From Solea solea (taxonomy: Eukaryota > Chordata > Actinopteri > Pleuronectiformes > Soleidae), in contig NC_081137.1 in the NCBI RefSeq assembly GCF_958295425.1, forward strand, positions 9,649,738 through 9,713,737: 64,000 bases of DNA, given 5' to 3'. The notes under the pieces were generated by a model. It ran no database searches. It was not told where the DNA came from and saw only the letters and a program-made list of their open reading frames with translations. Below, in pieces: positions 46,035 to 54,715 of this stretch (position 1 is the stretch's first letter; each line of letters begins with the position of its first letter). The position numbers and the translations under genes are program-made.

Positions 46035-46138
46035 TGTAGACATTTTTTGTAAGGCTGCTTGGCCCCGCATTGCTTGCATATTTTGCTGGCTACCCCAATC
46101 GTTGCCTTACAGGCGTTGCACTGTTTTTGAGTCGGCAT
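46035..46138 (-). CDS. small zinc-ribbon-like exon or mini-ORF
   Basis: The ATG at 46138 directly follows an acceptor-like TTTCTGTCTCCAG. The frame reads MPTQKQCNACKATIGVASKI and CKQCGAKQPYKKCL: two C-x2-C pairs 11 residues apart, as in a short zinc ribbon, with no frame damage. It either ends two codons later (CTA CAG TAA) as a 35-residue ORF or splices at the consensus donor GTAAGT at 46029-46034. No named family is assigned, and no further exon is certain. It could be a transposon-borne gene. Confidence 0.45.
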
Positions 46139-46866
46139 CTGGAGACAGAAACAGAAATAAGATTAAATAACGTATTTAAGTAAAGTAAGTATAATATTAT
46201 TATAATAATAATAATAATAAATAAACACAGTGCCCTTACATGTTACTACGTGTTTCCCCAATTATTATTATTTTATTTTTTTTTAAGTCAATTTATAAAA
46301 ACTGTATTTGTGGTAGTTTCTTGAGGGCTCTCGAAGAGGTCTGAGGTCAAACGTCACAAAAAATGCTTGTAATAAAATAAGAAGTACCTATTGAGAACAA
46401 ACTATGTGAGGTGGTATATTAACAAATGCATTCATCCTTAAAACATGCACAAATAGTTACACGTAACTGGGTCACAGAATTTATGTATGTGTATTTACAT
46501 AATCTAGGGTGTCTAAAAAGATGTGTTAATCTCAACAAGACAGCATGATTAAAAGAAAAGATTATATCTAAAATACATATATTTTTAAATAACCATTTCA
46601 TGTAACGTAAGGCTATTTGGGAGGGTTTAAATGCATACAGCGTTAGATACGTAAAACAGTAATGATGATGATTTTTATACAATCCAATTTAATATCACAC
46701 AATGTTAGCTGTTGTCCACGCTAGCTGACTAGCTCTACTGCCTAGTTAAATTAATGTTAACTGAGCTCTTAAAACATTATACAGCCAATAGTAATCTAGT
46801 TTCTAAATCGTTAATAGACGGTGAAACGGCATAAAATGCAATGATTTACATATTTGATTGTTTCAG

Positions 46867-46935
46867 CACTTTTTACTAGCTGCTTACTTTGATTGCCCGT
46901 CAGTATGTCGGGCAATCATAAAGGATGTGAATCAA
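46867..46935 (+). CDS. internal exon of unidentified plus-strand gene (gene 2)
   Basis: Acceptor TTTGATTGTTTCAG, then 23 codons, phase 0 in and out: HFLLAAYFDCPSVCRAIIKD VNQ. The donor is CAA/GTAGAT. The other two frames have stops. It joins in frame to the exon at 47468. The same bases contain a perfect 9-bp stem with a 9-base loop (46891-46917). See the terminal exon at 53304 for the gene as a whole. Confidence 0.5.
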
Positions 46936-47467
46936 GTAGATTAAAAACCCATAATGCACCATTCACAAATGCGAAAAGTGGCATAGCTCTTGCCACAGGT
47001 AGCAGCGCTAATTTAGGAAACGCTCCTTTGGGTCGTATCTGAGGTTAGGAACAAATGACCTATGTGGTCGTATGGGTTGGAGGACGTGTTGAAACAGAGT
47101 CCACAAACGTTGCAGGATTGTCCCGCAGCATGATCTCTACAAATTATGATGTTCTATGTTTTGTCCACAAACCAAAATGATCCTGTTTTAATAATTTATT
47201 TGTTATATTGAGCAATTAATCCATTATCAAAATAGTTGATGATTAATTTAGTAATCGATTAATCATTGCAGCCTTATAGTCCTGAGCTTAAAATCACTTT
47301 TCCAAAATAAATAAATACATTTAAAAAGAATCCTCTTCAATCATGATATGTTATATTTCAAATCACTGAAGACCTGCTTTTCGCTCTATTTATTAAGTCT
47401 TCGAAGATCTTCATGCAAGAGAGCTTCAAAACCAGGATGTGTTTCCCCCCTCTGTTTTTTTGGTCAG

Positions 47468-47535
47468 TGTGGTGTAGAGAATGTGAGCAGTGATTTTATT
47501 GTCTCTGTAGCTGAGTTGTTAAAGATCCAGACTCA
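47468..47535 (+). CDS. internal exon of unidentified plus-strand gene (gene 2)
   Basis: The long polypyrimidine acceptor CCCCCCTCTGTTTTTTTGGTCAG is followed by 22 codons plus two bases: CGVENVSSDFIVSVAELLKI QT. The donor is CTCA/GTAAAC. Only phase 0 is open, matching the exit of 46867-46935. Its exit phase (2) does not fit the 50701 exon directly, so at least one exon between them is missing from this model. Confidence 0.5.
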
Positions 47536-47859
47536 GTAAACCATTCATATTGGTGTTGTGTTGACACCGGCAAAGGAAGGCATCCAAACTCCATCACCTA
47601 CATTATTTTGGTGTTCTCTGTCTATACCGTGTCTGCTTCTCTATAATAGGGTATGTATCTTTGAGTATGGGTGTAGCTGAACCAACAAAGTGGCAGTGGT
47701 GAGTGAGGGCTTTATGGAATGATAGGCCTGTGAGGGAAGGCTGAGCAGTTTGGGGAATAGCATGCTACTCTTTAAAAGTAGTGAGTGGTAATTGAAATGC
47801 TCCTCTGTGTTGTTAGTTTGGTAATGGTATTCTGCATTTTTAAATAAATAAATACATAA

Positions 47860-48185
47860 ATGAATGAATGAATGAATGAATGAACGATTGAATATCTTTA
47901 TTTCATTACATTCATATAAGAAGTAAACATACAGCGAAATAATTTCACACAAATGTGCCAATAACCGAAAAAGGAACAGGCTGAAGCATGTGGCTTATCC
48001 TGTACAATACAAGGACAAACATAGAAAATCAGAAATGTAGAGAAAGTTGTACGCTGTAATTATTTTTGAACCCCAAAACACTTTTACACAATTTAGGTTC
48101 ATCATTGAGTTCATTCCATAACTATACCCCCAAAACTGACACACATTTAATATTTGTCTCACTTTGCTACTTTCAAACATAAATT
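47860..48185 (-). pseudogene. LINE reverse transcriptase C-terminus and 3' tail, antisense
   Basis: On the minus strand a broken frame reads VLGV-LWNELNDEPKLCKSV LGFKN, the C-terminal SVxGxxLWNxLxxxxKxCxSVxxFK motif of fish non-LTR reverse transcriptases. The 3' UTR ends in a (TTCA)n tail (GAAT repeats at 47862-47885 on the plus strand). Together with 49020-49285 it belongs to one antisense LINE split by a hAT. Confidence 0.55.
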
Positions 48186-48189
48186 TTCA

Positions 48190-48730
48190 TTTCCACCAGC
48201 TCTACTCTCCTCACCTCGTCTCAGCACGGCACGGATAAGCTGTGTTTCCACTAGCATAGTACCTGGTACCAGGTACTTTTTTTAGTACCTGCTCTGATGA
48301 GGTACCAAGTGAGCTGAGTAGGTACTATGCGTGACGTCGTCAGACTGCACGGATTGGCCTAAGTGCCGTCACAGGAAGAGAAGTCCGACACAAAAATCAA
48401 GCCAAACAGTGCCGACTTGTACATCAGTTAAAAAAGACTTAACAATCCTAACAATGTGGGTTAGTCTCCATCAATTACCAGGGAAATGTCTCAATATTTA
48501 ACAGTATTTAACTGTATTTAGGGACAGCACTGCTGATAGTGATTGCGAGTGGCATCACAAACCCTGCCGCTGTATTTAAGTGACTGTGTCAGATCGAGTC
48601 TGTGCTCTGGTCATGGAGGAAGTATAGAACAAATATTTTAAATTAACTGATTCCAGTGATTTGATTCAGTTACACTGAAAACAACTGCTTTGTTGCACTC
48701 GTGTGTGTGTACAGTATGTGTGTCGCGTGT
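48190..48730. mobile_element. hAT-like non-autonomous element with TGTACC-rich end
   Basis: GCTGTGTTTCCACTAGCATA, GTACCTGGTACCAGGTACTT and GATGAGGTACCAAGTGAGCT form the well-known subterminal part of a fish hAT MITE. GACGTCGTCAGACTGCACGG and GTGCCGTCACAGGAAGAG recur in a diverged copy at 60795-60890. Toward 48590-48730 it contains the inverted CATGGAGGAAGTA.. ACTGATTCCAGTGATTTGAT block shared with 20995-21135. The right end is unclear. Confidence 0.55.
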
Positions 48731-49019
48731 AAAAAAAAGTCACCACAGTGGCCAGGGCCATTAGTTCAAAGAATGTCTGAATGCAAACAGGAAGAGTTTT
48801 ATTCACCACACAAAAAAACAGATATCCAACTTCATGTTTATTCTAATTGCTCTTTTCTGAAGTTTAATTATAGGATCTACGTTGTTTAAAAAATTTTCCC
48901 CATATTTCGGCAGAGTATGACATATAAGGCATTACAACAGTACAATATCCTAAGGCAGTTCAATTGATTCAATAAATTGATTCAATTCAAATGATTCAAT
49001 AAATCCTTTGCTATATCTA

Positions 49020-49285
49020 TAGCAATAGATTCGGATAATTTACATCAAATGTGTTCTATGTGTGGTTTTCATAAAAGTTTGTGGTCTTTAATGACTCCCA
49101 AAGACTTTGTTTCATCTCTTTCAATCTCAACATCCTTTAAGTTCAATTTTATGTCAAAGTTGGTCCTGGTGCCACCAAAAATCATACATTTTGTTTTACC
49201 TTCATTTAATTATAACTTATTGAAGTCAAACCATATTTTCAACTTGATCAACTATTTTTCAGGAGTTCCCACATTCTCCATAGAA
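49020..49285 (-). pseudogene. LINE reverse transcriptase fragment, antisense
   Basis: On the minus strand a frame with stops reads KIELKGC-D-KR then KVFGS / KSLGVINDHKLLWKPHI, the VxExxxxTKFLGVxIDxxLxWKxHI segment of LINE reverse transcriptases just after the polymerase core. Same orientation as 47860-48185. Confidence 0.5.
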
Positions 49286-49315
49286 GACTCTTTTTTTTCT
49301 ATACTTTATTAATCC

Positions 49316-49505
49316 ACTTAGAGAAATTCTTCTCTCCATCCTCTACTAGGAACCTTCCTGGAATTAGGAATTAGTGTGGGTTGGGTACCGTGCTCAGGGG
49401 TAACCCAGCCCTTTTTTTTTTTTTTTTTTACCCTGGTGGGGACTTGAACCGGCAACCCTCCTGTTACAAGCTCAGTTCCCTTTCCACTTGGCCATGGGCT
49501 GCTCA
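49316..49505 (-). mobile_element. tRNA-derived SINE
   Basis: Read on the minus strand it starts GCAGCCCATGGCCAAGTGG (A box TGGCCAAGTGG at 49484-49494) and has a B box GGTTCAAGTCC at 49440-49450, followed by a poly-A-like run, a short body, and the tail GAATTTCTCTAAGTGGATTA then ATAAAGTATAG. The pol III boxes are intact. Confidence 0.8.
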
Positions 49506-49524
49506 TACGATATCCACAGGATTC

Positions 49525-49878
49525 CACTTCAGCTGTCTAGCCGTGCTGTTAACAGATCAAGCACTCGCAGCAACAGCGGAACGGAGCTGTCAAACGCAAA
49601 ACACCTGCAGTGTAATCCCATTCCGTTGGTTCTGCAGTACCGGGGATTACCGCTCAACATATTTTGAAAGTATGCATGCCCGTATTCGTCCTGAATGTCC
49701 TGTACCGCACAGTTTGGGACAAATACACACCCCTAGTTTGCATTCAGAAAAGGTTTTTCCGACTTCTCAACTGGAATGCAATGAAGTTTGGGGAGATGTC
49801 ACTCCTAGTTCCAAAAGACACTACTCGACTTCCGAACATACATGTAAATGCAGCATAGACCCAGATGCTAGACAGTAG
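49525..49878 (+). other. open region of unknown nature
   Basis: After an acceptor-like ATTCCACTTCAG (49533) all three plus frames are open for 40 codons or more in turn. One frame, entered with one base, would fit the exit phase of the 47535 exon and leave in phase 0 at AAAAG/GTTTTT near 49759, making it a candidate for the missing exon of gene 2. The residues are not convincing. Confidence 0.2.
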
Positions 49879-50001
49879 TGAACAAGACAAAATCAAAAAT
49901 CCCAGGGTTTAAAATAATCTCTCATCTGACACACACACACACAGTCACACATTTGTAGTAAGGACCGTCATAGACATAATGCATTTCCTAACACCTTAAC
50001 C

Positions 50002-50231
50002 CAGTGGTTCTCTATTATTTTTCTGTCATGCCCCCCCAGAGAACAGAAATGTTTTCACGCCCCCCCGAATTGAAATACTATTGAGAACCTGATAATTTTT
50101 ATTTATTTATCTGTATAAACCACTGTATGAGTTGTCCTGCCCTGCCTCTCACCCAAACTCCCCCCCCTCCCCCGACACCTCACCGCGCCCCCCCCCAGGA
50201 GGGCCCGACCCACTATTTGAGAAAAATACTG
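50002..50231. mobile_element. short hAT MITE with perfect target duplication
   Basis: CAGTGGTTCTC at the left and GAGAAAAATACTG at the right, flanked by an exact 8-bp duplication CCTTAACC at 49994-50001 and 50232-50239. The interior is C-rich (CGCGCCCCCCCCC) and non-coding. Confidence 0.88.
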
Positions 50232-50700
50232 CCTTAACCTATCCTTAATCATCACAAATGCCTAACCCTAACCCTCACTCCCTGTGGTTTATTAATTTTT
50301 TGGTCCTCACAAAAATACACATACAAGAACACACACAAATATACACACACACACAACCTGTTTACTCCCCCGGCCCTAGTCCCTATCCCAGCCCACAGGC
50401 CCATGCCCCAGCAGGGAGCTCATCTACAATCCTCCATGACAAAGGGAAAGAGCTGAGTGCAGGATATAAGGCTACCGGTGGCTGACAAAGTGTGTCCAGC
50501 ACAGTGCTTTCTGCAGAGTGCAGCAATTTGAACTAAACCCCCCTATGTCTGCTCTCTATAGACAGGACCTAAGGGGTGGGGTCATCATTAGTGTCTGCAG
50601 CAGCCAGGGTGGAGTGGAGGGGCCTTTGTTTGGGAAGTTGGTGTGACTATAACGTTTCCCAGCCAAGTGGGTAGGATCCCTCTTCTGTTTTTTTTTTCAG

Positions 50701-50793
50701 GATAATGAGAGTGTGACTGATATTCTCAGCATAAAGCTGACTCACATTACTCTAACTCGTGTTCAGGGAGTCTCTGAGCTGCCATTTAAACAG
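50701..50793 (+). CDS. internal exon of unidentified plus-strand gene (gene 2)
   Basis: A strong acceptor (CTTCTGTTTTTTTTTTCAG) and donor (CAG/GTATGTGAG) enclose 31 codons open only in phase 0: DNESVTDILSIKLTHITLTR VQGVSELPFKQ. The sequence reads like a folded-protein segment (alternating beta-strand pattern). It has no known motif. It joins in phase to 51582 and 53304. Confidence 0.6.
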
Positions 50794-51581
50794 GTATGTG
50801 AGGGAGGGAAGAACATATATACTTTTTTTAAACTACTTTCCATAAACAGGTATCCCACTGATGTTTATTACAGCATTGTGGACATTGTGAAATGCAATGC
50901 AGACCCTTTCCAATGAAAAAATGTCAGAAAGAGGCACATCCACAGGCAGGATCGCCTGAAAAAGAATTGATAGTAGAGTTTAATTTTCAGTTAAATAACA
51001 TACTTTTGAAAATGTATGAGATCCTCACATCAGATAAACATGGACAAACCAAACATAGACACTCATTTCACAGAGCTCTGGTAGCTGACTTCACATAAGC
51101 AAAGCAAGAGATAGTTAAGCATACAGCAGCATATATACCTATATAGATATACTGTATGTCAGGTTTTTTCTTGAAAAAAATAGGGGATAGCTGTCGTGTG
51201 CCAGGATGCTGATGTAGTCAGGGACAGGCTAACTATTGGATCACTATTATCTAACAAATTCATGGTGAGAAGACGAAGTTGTCTGGTATGAATCACAACA
51301 TTGAAGTTAGCATCCAGATATGCAGCTTCCCTGTTGATTGTTTAAGGGAAACACAATTTACAATTATTGCATTTTAACATTTCTTACAATTTTTTTTTAT
51401 CATCCTACGCAAGACCTCCTCCTATCCCCACACCTCACCCTCCATCAACCATTGTACAGCCATCTGCTTACCACCCAAGTAATAGCTCCTTATCAGTTTC
51501 AGCATGTGCCTCACCAGCCTGCAACCCCAATACACAACATCCCAGCCAGCTCTTATTTCATACACCTCACAGTTTTCGCAG

Positions 51582-51644
51582 TGTTCCCCTGAATCTAGCT
51601 TATCGACTACTTGTGGCACCTGTGCAGCAAACTATGAGCTCCAG
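51582..51644 (+). CDS. possible internal exon of gene 2
   Basis: Acceptor ACCTCACAGTTTTCGCAG and donor CAG/GTATTA enclose 63 bases. In the phase required by its neighbours it reads CSPESSLSTTCGTCAANYEL Q. A second frame (PLNLAYRLLVAPVQQTMSS) is also open and belongs to a longer Pro/Ser-rich open stretch from 51367, so an alternative exon shape is possible. Confidence 0.3.
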
Positions 51645-52039
51645 GTATTATATACATATATAGCTCATAGATATGCTAAAGGGTTTCAAAACTTTGCAGT
51701 CAGAGTGAGGTTATCAGTGGCTTCTTGATTATGGTCACTCAAATCAAGAAAAGGTGATGCAGAACTCCACTGTGTTTCATATGTTCAGAGACTGATGAGT
51801 AAACTCCTTGCAGAGTTGGTTTCTAAATTTTCAAGGATATAAACAGAAGTCACCACACAGACACACTGCAGCAGGATATCAACCACAACTTCAAAATAAG
51901 GTAAGTAATAGGTAATGTGCACAGTCAACGTGGCTAAGGGAAGATAACAAATGTTGGAAATAACTGTTGGAATTACTCAAAAAGCTGCCGATTGTACTTG
52001 CTCGTCCTTGCTGTCATCCTCACCTCAAACATTTCCACT

Positions 52040-52340
52040 CAGGTCTTTTCCAATCCCCCTGCCTGTCAGCCACACCCACCTCACCTGGTTCACTCAGCTG
52101 TTTTGCAGTATAAAGACTCACTCAATGCCAGATTGGTCTTTGTCACCACAATGCCATTCCAGCACTATGGACTGTTTTCTGTTGCCTATTGTGCCTGTTC
52201 ATGGCCTACCTGCCTTATCTGAACCCTTGACATTACCTCTGCCATCCTGCCTCCATTTCTGTGTATTCAAGGACATTATGAGAGACATCTGTTGTACTGT
52301 GTGCAGCATCTGGGTCCAACACTTTACAAAGTAACATTAT
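52040..52340 (+). mobile_element. LTR fragment of a Gypsy-type retrotransposon
   Basis: GTATAAAGACTCACTC (TATA-like box), TGCCAGATTGGTCTTTGTCA, CTGTTGCCTATTGTGCC, CTGCCATCCTGCCTCCATT and GCAGCATCTGGGTCCAAC occur in the order of the U3-R-U5 of common fish Gypsy LTRs. No primer-binding site or open gag follows. Confidence 0.5.
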
Positions 52341-53303
52341 CCTCATTAACATGGTTTCCCACTGCGGCCCTTCTCTAAAGTTCAGCCTGATTAGATCATT
52401 CAATCCTTTCCACATCACAATAGTAGAGTCCAGGAGGTGAGCCCTACTGCAGTGAGCCATGGCTTGGAAGGACCTACTGGTGAGTCACCCGAGTCTACTC
52501 AACGCTTATTGATATCACATGCCAACCTCTTCACTAAACTGAAACTTAACATGGAGAATTTGTGGCAAGTGGGTACCCTTAAGAAATAAAAATAAACGAT
52601 TACTAGATCAAAGCAAAATCAGGAAGTCATGAATCCTGTAAAGAAAAAAAACCACAAGAGTTTACATAGATGGCCCCAGTGCTTTGTTGAGAATGAAAAA
52701 TGCACCTATACAGAATTCTCCAGTTGAATCAGTCATTCCCCTTCATTGAAACCCTGTAACTAAAAATATCCTCTTCATGGGGTGGCAAGATGCCTTCCTC
52801 TTACAGGCTGTATATGCAGACGCTAACCTGCTCAGATGGAGATGATGAAGGCTCAACTGACTGATTGATCAGATTTGGTCCTGCTAAATTAAAAGCTGTC
52901 TTCTCAACTTACAAGTAAGGGGTAAATGAAAAGAAGACACTCAGTGTGAAGGAAGGTATTACTATTGATGGATCCCCAATTACCTACAGGTTTTTGGCCT
53001 GCAGGGAAAGTGTCACCCATCATACCCCTGTCATGACGGAAATACCCAAACTGTGGATAGAATATAAAAAAAAATGATTACAACAGCAGCAGACTGATCA
53101 TTCTCTCACCAAATATAAGCACAGTCATTGTCTGGTTTTCAAAAAGCCACTGAGCCTATTTTCAGTAAGCTGTAAGAGATGATCTACAGTCTACAGAAGT
53201 TACAAATTATAGAATTTTGCGGAGGCTTTGCACAGAGAGATGTAGCAGTGCTCTGCTGTTGTCCCCTTACAATGCTTAAATTTAAACTTCTTTTTTCTTT
53301 TAG
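52341..53303. other. stretch with nothing firmly recognised
   Basis: Lies between the LTR fragment and the terminal exon of gene 2. A possible short exon after CTTCCTCTTACAG at 52808 (LYMQTLTCSDGDDEGSTD then stop) was considered but not adopted. Confidence 0.4.
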
Positions 53304-53465
53304 GCCATGTTGAATCCCTCAGGGCAAACAACATTTCTGATCAATATCAGAAGTTTTAATCACAAAGTCCAAGTTTCCCCTTTAGCACGTCAGCTCTTAG
53401 ATACACAGCTCCCCCTCTGGCACGATGGATGCTCTGCATCTCAGCAGCTACAACAAGAGTTGTAG
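53304..53465 (+). CDS. terminal exon of unidentified plus-strand gene (gene 2)
   Basis: Acceptor CTTTTTTCTTTTAG, then 53 codons in phase 0 and a TAG stop at 53463-53465: AMLNPSGQTTFLINIRSFNH, KVQVSPLARQLLDTQLPLWH, DGCSASQQLQQEL. An AATAAA signal lies at 53474-53479. The phases of the 50701, 51582 and 53304 exons agree, giving ...ELPFKQ / CSPES...ELQ / AMLNPSG.... In mammals C11orf80 (TOP6BL, the meiotic topoisomerase VI B-like subunit) lies head to head with SPTBN2, so this position fits a top6bl orthologue. I cannot confirm that from the residues, so no symbol is given. Confidence 0.55.
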   Translation, partial: AMLNPSGQTTFLINIRSFNHKVQVSPLARQLLDTQLPLWHDGCSASQQLQQEL

Positions 53466-53473
53466 AGGAAAAC

Positions 53474-53479
53474 AATAAA
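53474..53479 (+). terminator. polyadenylation signal of gene 2
   Basis: AATAAA nine bases after the stop codon of the terminal exon. Confidence 0.55.
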
Positions 53480-53754
53480 ACCCTATTTTCTCAGCAGTGA
53501 CTGAACTGTTAGTTCTGAAACTTTAGGGTTTCATAAAGGAGGTAATGACACAGATACACACACAAAAGCAGCATTAATTGGAGCTTCTGGTCTATAAAAA
53601 AAAAAAAAAAAACATTTGAAGGGGTGACTATTAAAACTCAGAAGACTTCACCTACGACCTGTATCATCACACAGCCACTCCTAACAACACACCCACACAA
53701 ATTATACAAATTATTTTGACCCCAATATGTCCCTCTAATGTTTATTTATTTGAT

Positions 53755-54172
53755 ATACAGTGCCCCAGATTGACATTTGGGTTTGACATCAAAAGATGAA
53801 CATGAGACAAAAGATGAACATTTCAGCTTTTACTTCCAGGTATTTACATCTGGATCTGATAACACAACACAACATAAAATATAGCACCTTTTGTTATAAC
53901 CCAGCTATTTTTCATGTGAGCAAAAATATGTAACTGTATGTAAATAACAGATAGACTTAAAAAGGATTAAAGTGAATAGGACGTAATATTTAGTTACAAA
54001 TCTTTGATTTCAATAACTGCATCAAGCCTGTGACCCACTGACATCACCAAACTTTTGCATTCTTGCTGTGATGTTCTTCCAGGCTTTCACCACAGCCTCT
54101 TTTAGTTGTTGTTTGTTTTGGGGGTTTACTCCCTTCAGCCTCGTAAAATGCAGCCAGGTAAAATGCATGCTC
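53755..54172 (-). mobile_element. Tc1-like element, 3' part, antisense
   Basis: CAGTGCCCCAGATTGACATT, GACATCAAAAGATGAACATG, CACAACACAACATAAAATAT and CTTTGATTTCAATAACTGCA TCAAGCCTGTGACCCACTGA match the non-coding end and start of a fish Tc1-like element in reverse. Joined by deletion to an unrelated piece at about 54172. Confidence 0.55.
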
Positions 54173-54285
54173 TATAGACATGGTTCCCAACCTGGAGTCT
54201 AAGCCCCCCTTAGGGGGTGCCAGAGATCCCATGGGGGGTGCAGACTTTTGACTGCTCTGAGTTTGTGAGGTTAATATAATTAACC
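54173..54285. mobile_element. hAT-like fragment inside the Tc1 relic
   Basis: ATGGTTCCCAACCTGGAGTC and GGGGTGCCAGAGATCCCATG resemble the end of a fish hAT (GGTTCCCAACCTGGGG). It separates the two Tc1 parts. Confidence 0.4.
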
Positions 54286-54715
54286 TCGCAAATTCCAGCC
54301 TTGTCTTCCTATTCTTCTTGCTAATTAGTGGTTTGCGTCTTCTGGTGTAGCCTCTGTATGTTTGTTCATAAAGTCTTCTGCGAACATTAGATGAAGAGTG
54401 ATATCATCACTCCTGCCCTTGGTTGTTGCTGATGTCACTAGCAGTTGTTTTAGGGTCTTTCTTTACAGCTCTCACAATGTTTCTGTCATCAACTGCTGAT
54501 GTTTTCCTTCCTTGCTGGACATGTGTTGCTTAGTACACCAGTGGTTTCTTTCTTCTTCAGGACATTCCAAATGGTTGTATGGCCAATGTTTGTGCAATGG
54601 CTCTGATTGATTTCCCATCTGAAATTCACAGTTGCTTGTTTTTCACCCATAAACAGCTCTCTGGGTTTTATGATGGTTCCACTTCTAAATGCAGTCTGCA
54701 CATCGTTAGCCTACT
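54286..54715 (-). pseudogene. Tc1-like transposase HTH fragment
   Basis: On the minus strand WEINQSHCTNIGHTTIWNVL and KKKETTGVLSNTCPARKENI match the second helix-turn-helix and GRPRKT-hook region of a Tc1 transposase (GVAKSTVWxILKKKESTGxLSNTxRPGRPRKT), followed by DDRNIVR-like residues in another frame. The DDE core is deleted. Confidence 0.7.

Noticed and set aside
47862..47890. Regularly spaced GAAT repeats as a possible CRISPR-like array
   Set aside because: A simple microsatellite forming a LINE tail. No CRISPR, operon or bacterial feature exists in the window.
49437..49505. A functional tRNA gene on the minus strand
   Set aside because: A and B boxes are present but the acceptor and anticodon stems do not pair and a SINE tail follows; it is a SINE head.
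49381..49878. 165-codon plus frame
   Set aside because: The first third runs through the antisense SINE and its poly-A run; the rest is open in several frames. Not called as a gene.
51367..51663. Pro/Ser-rich frame PPPIPTPHPPSTIVQPS...
   Set aside because: Tempting as a longer exon of gene 2, but its exit phase would put a stop at once in the terminal exon (AGG CCA TGT TGA). Left as an alternative only.
52808..52862. Possible exon LYMQTLTCSDGDDEGSTD after a good acceptor
   Set aside because: It stops within 20 codons, has no poly(A) signal nearby, and the 53304 exon is a better terminal exon.
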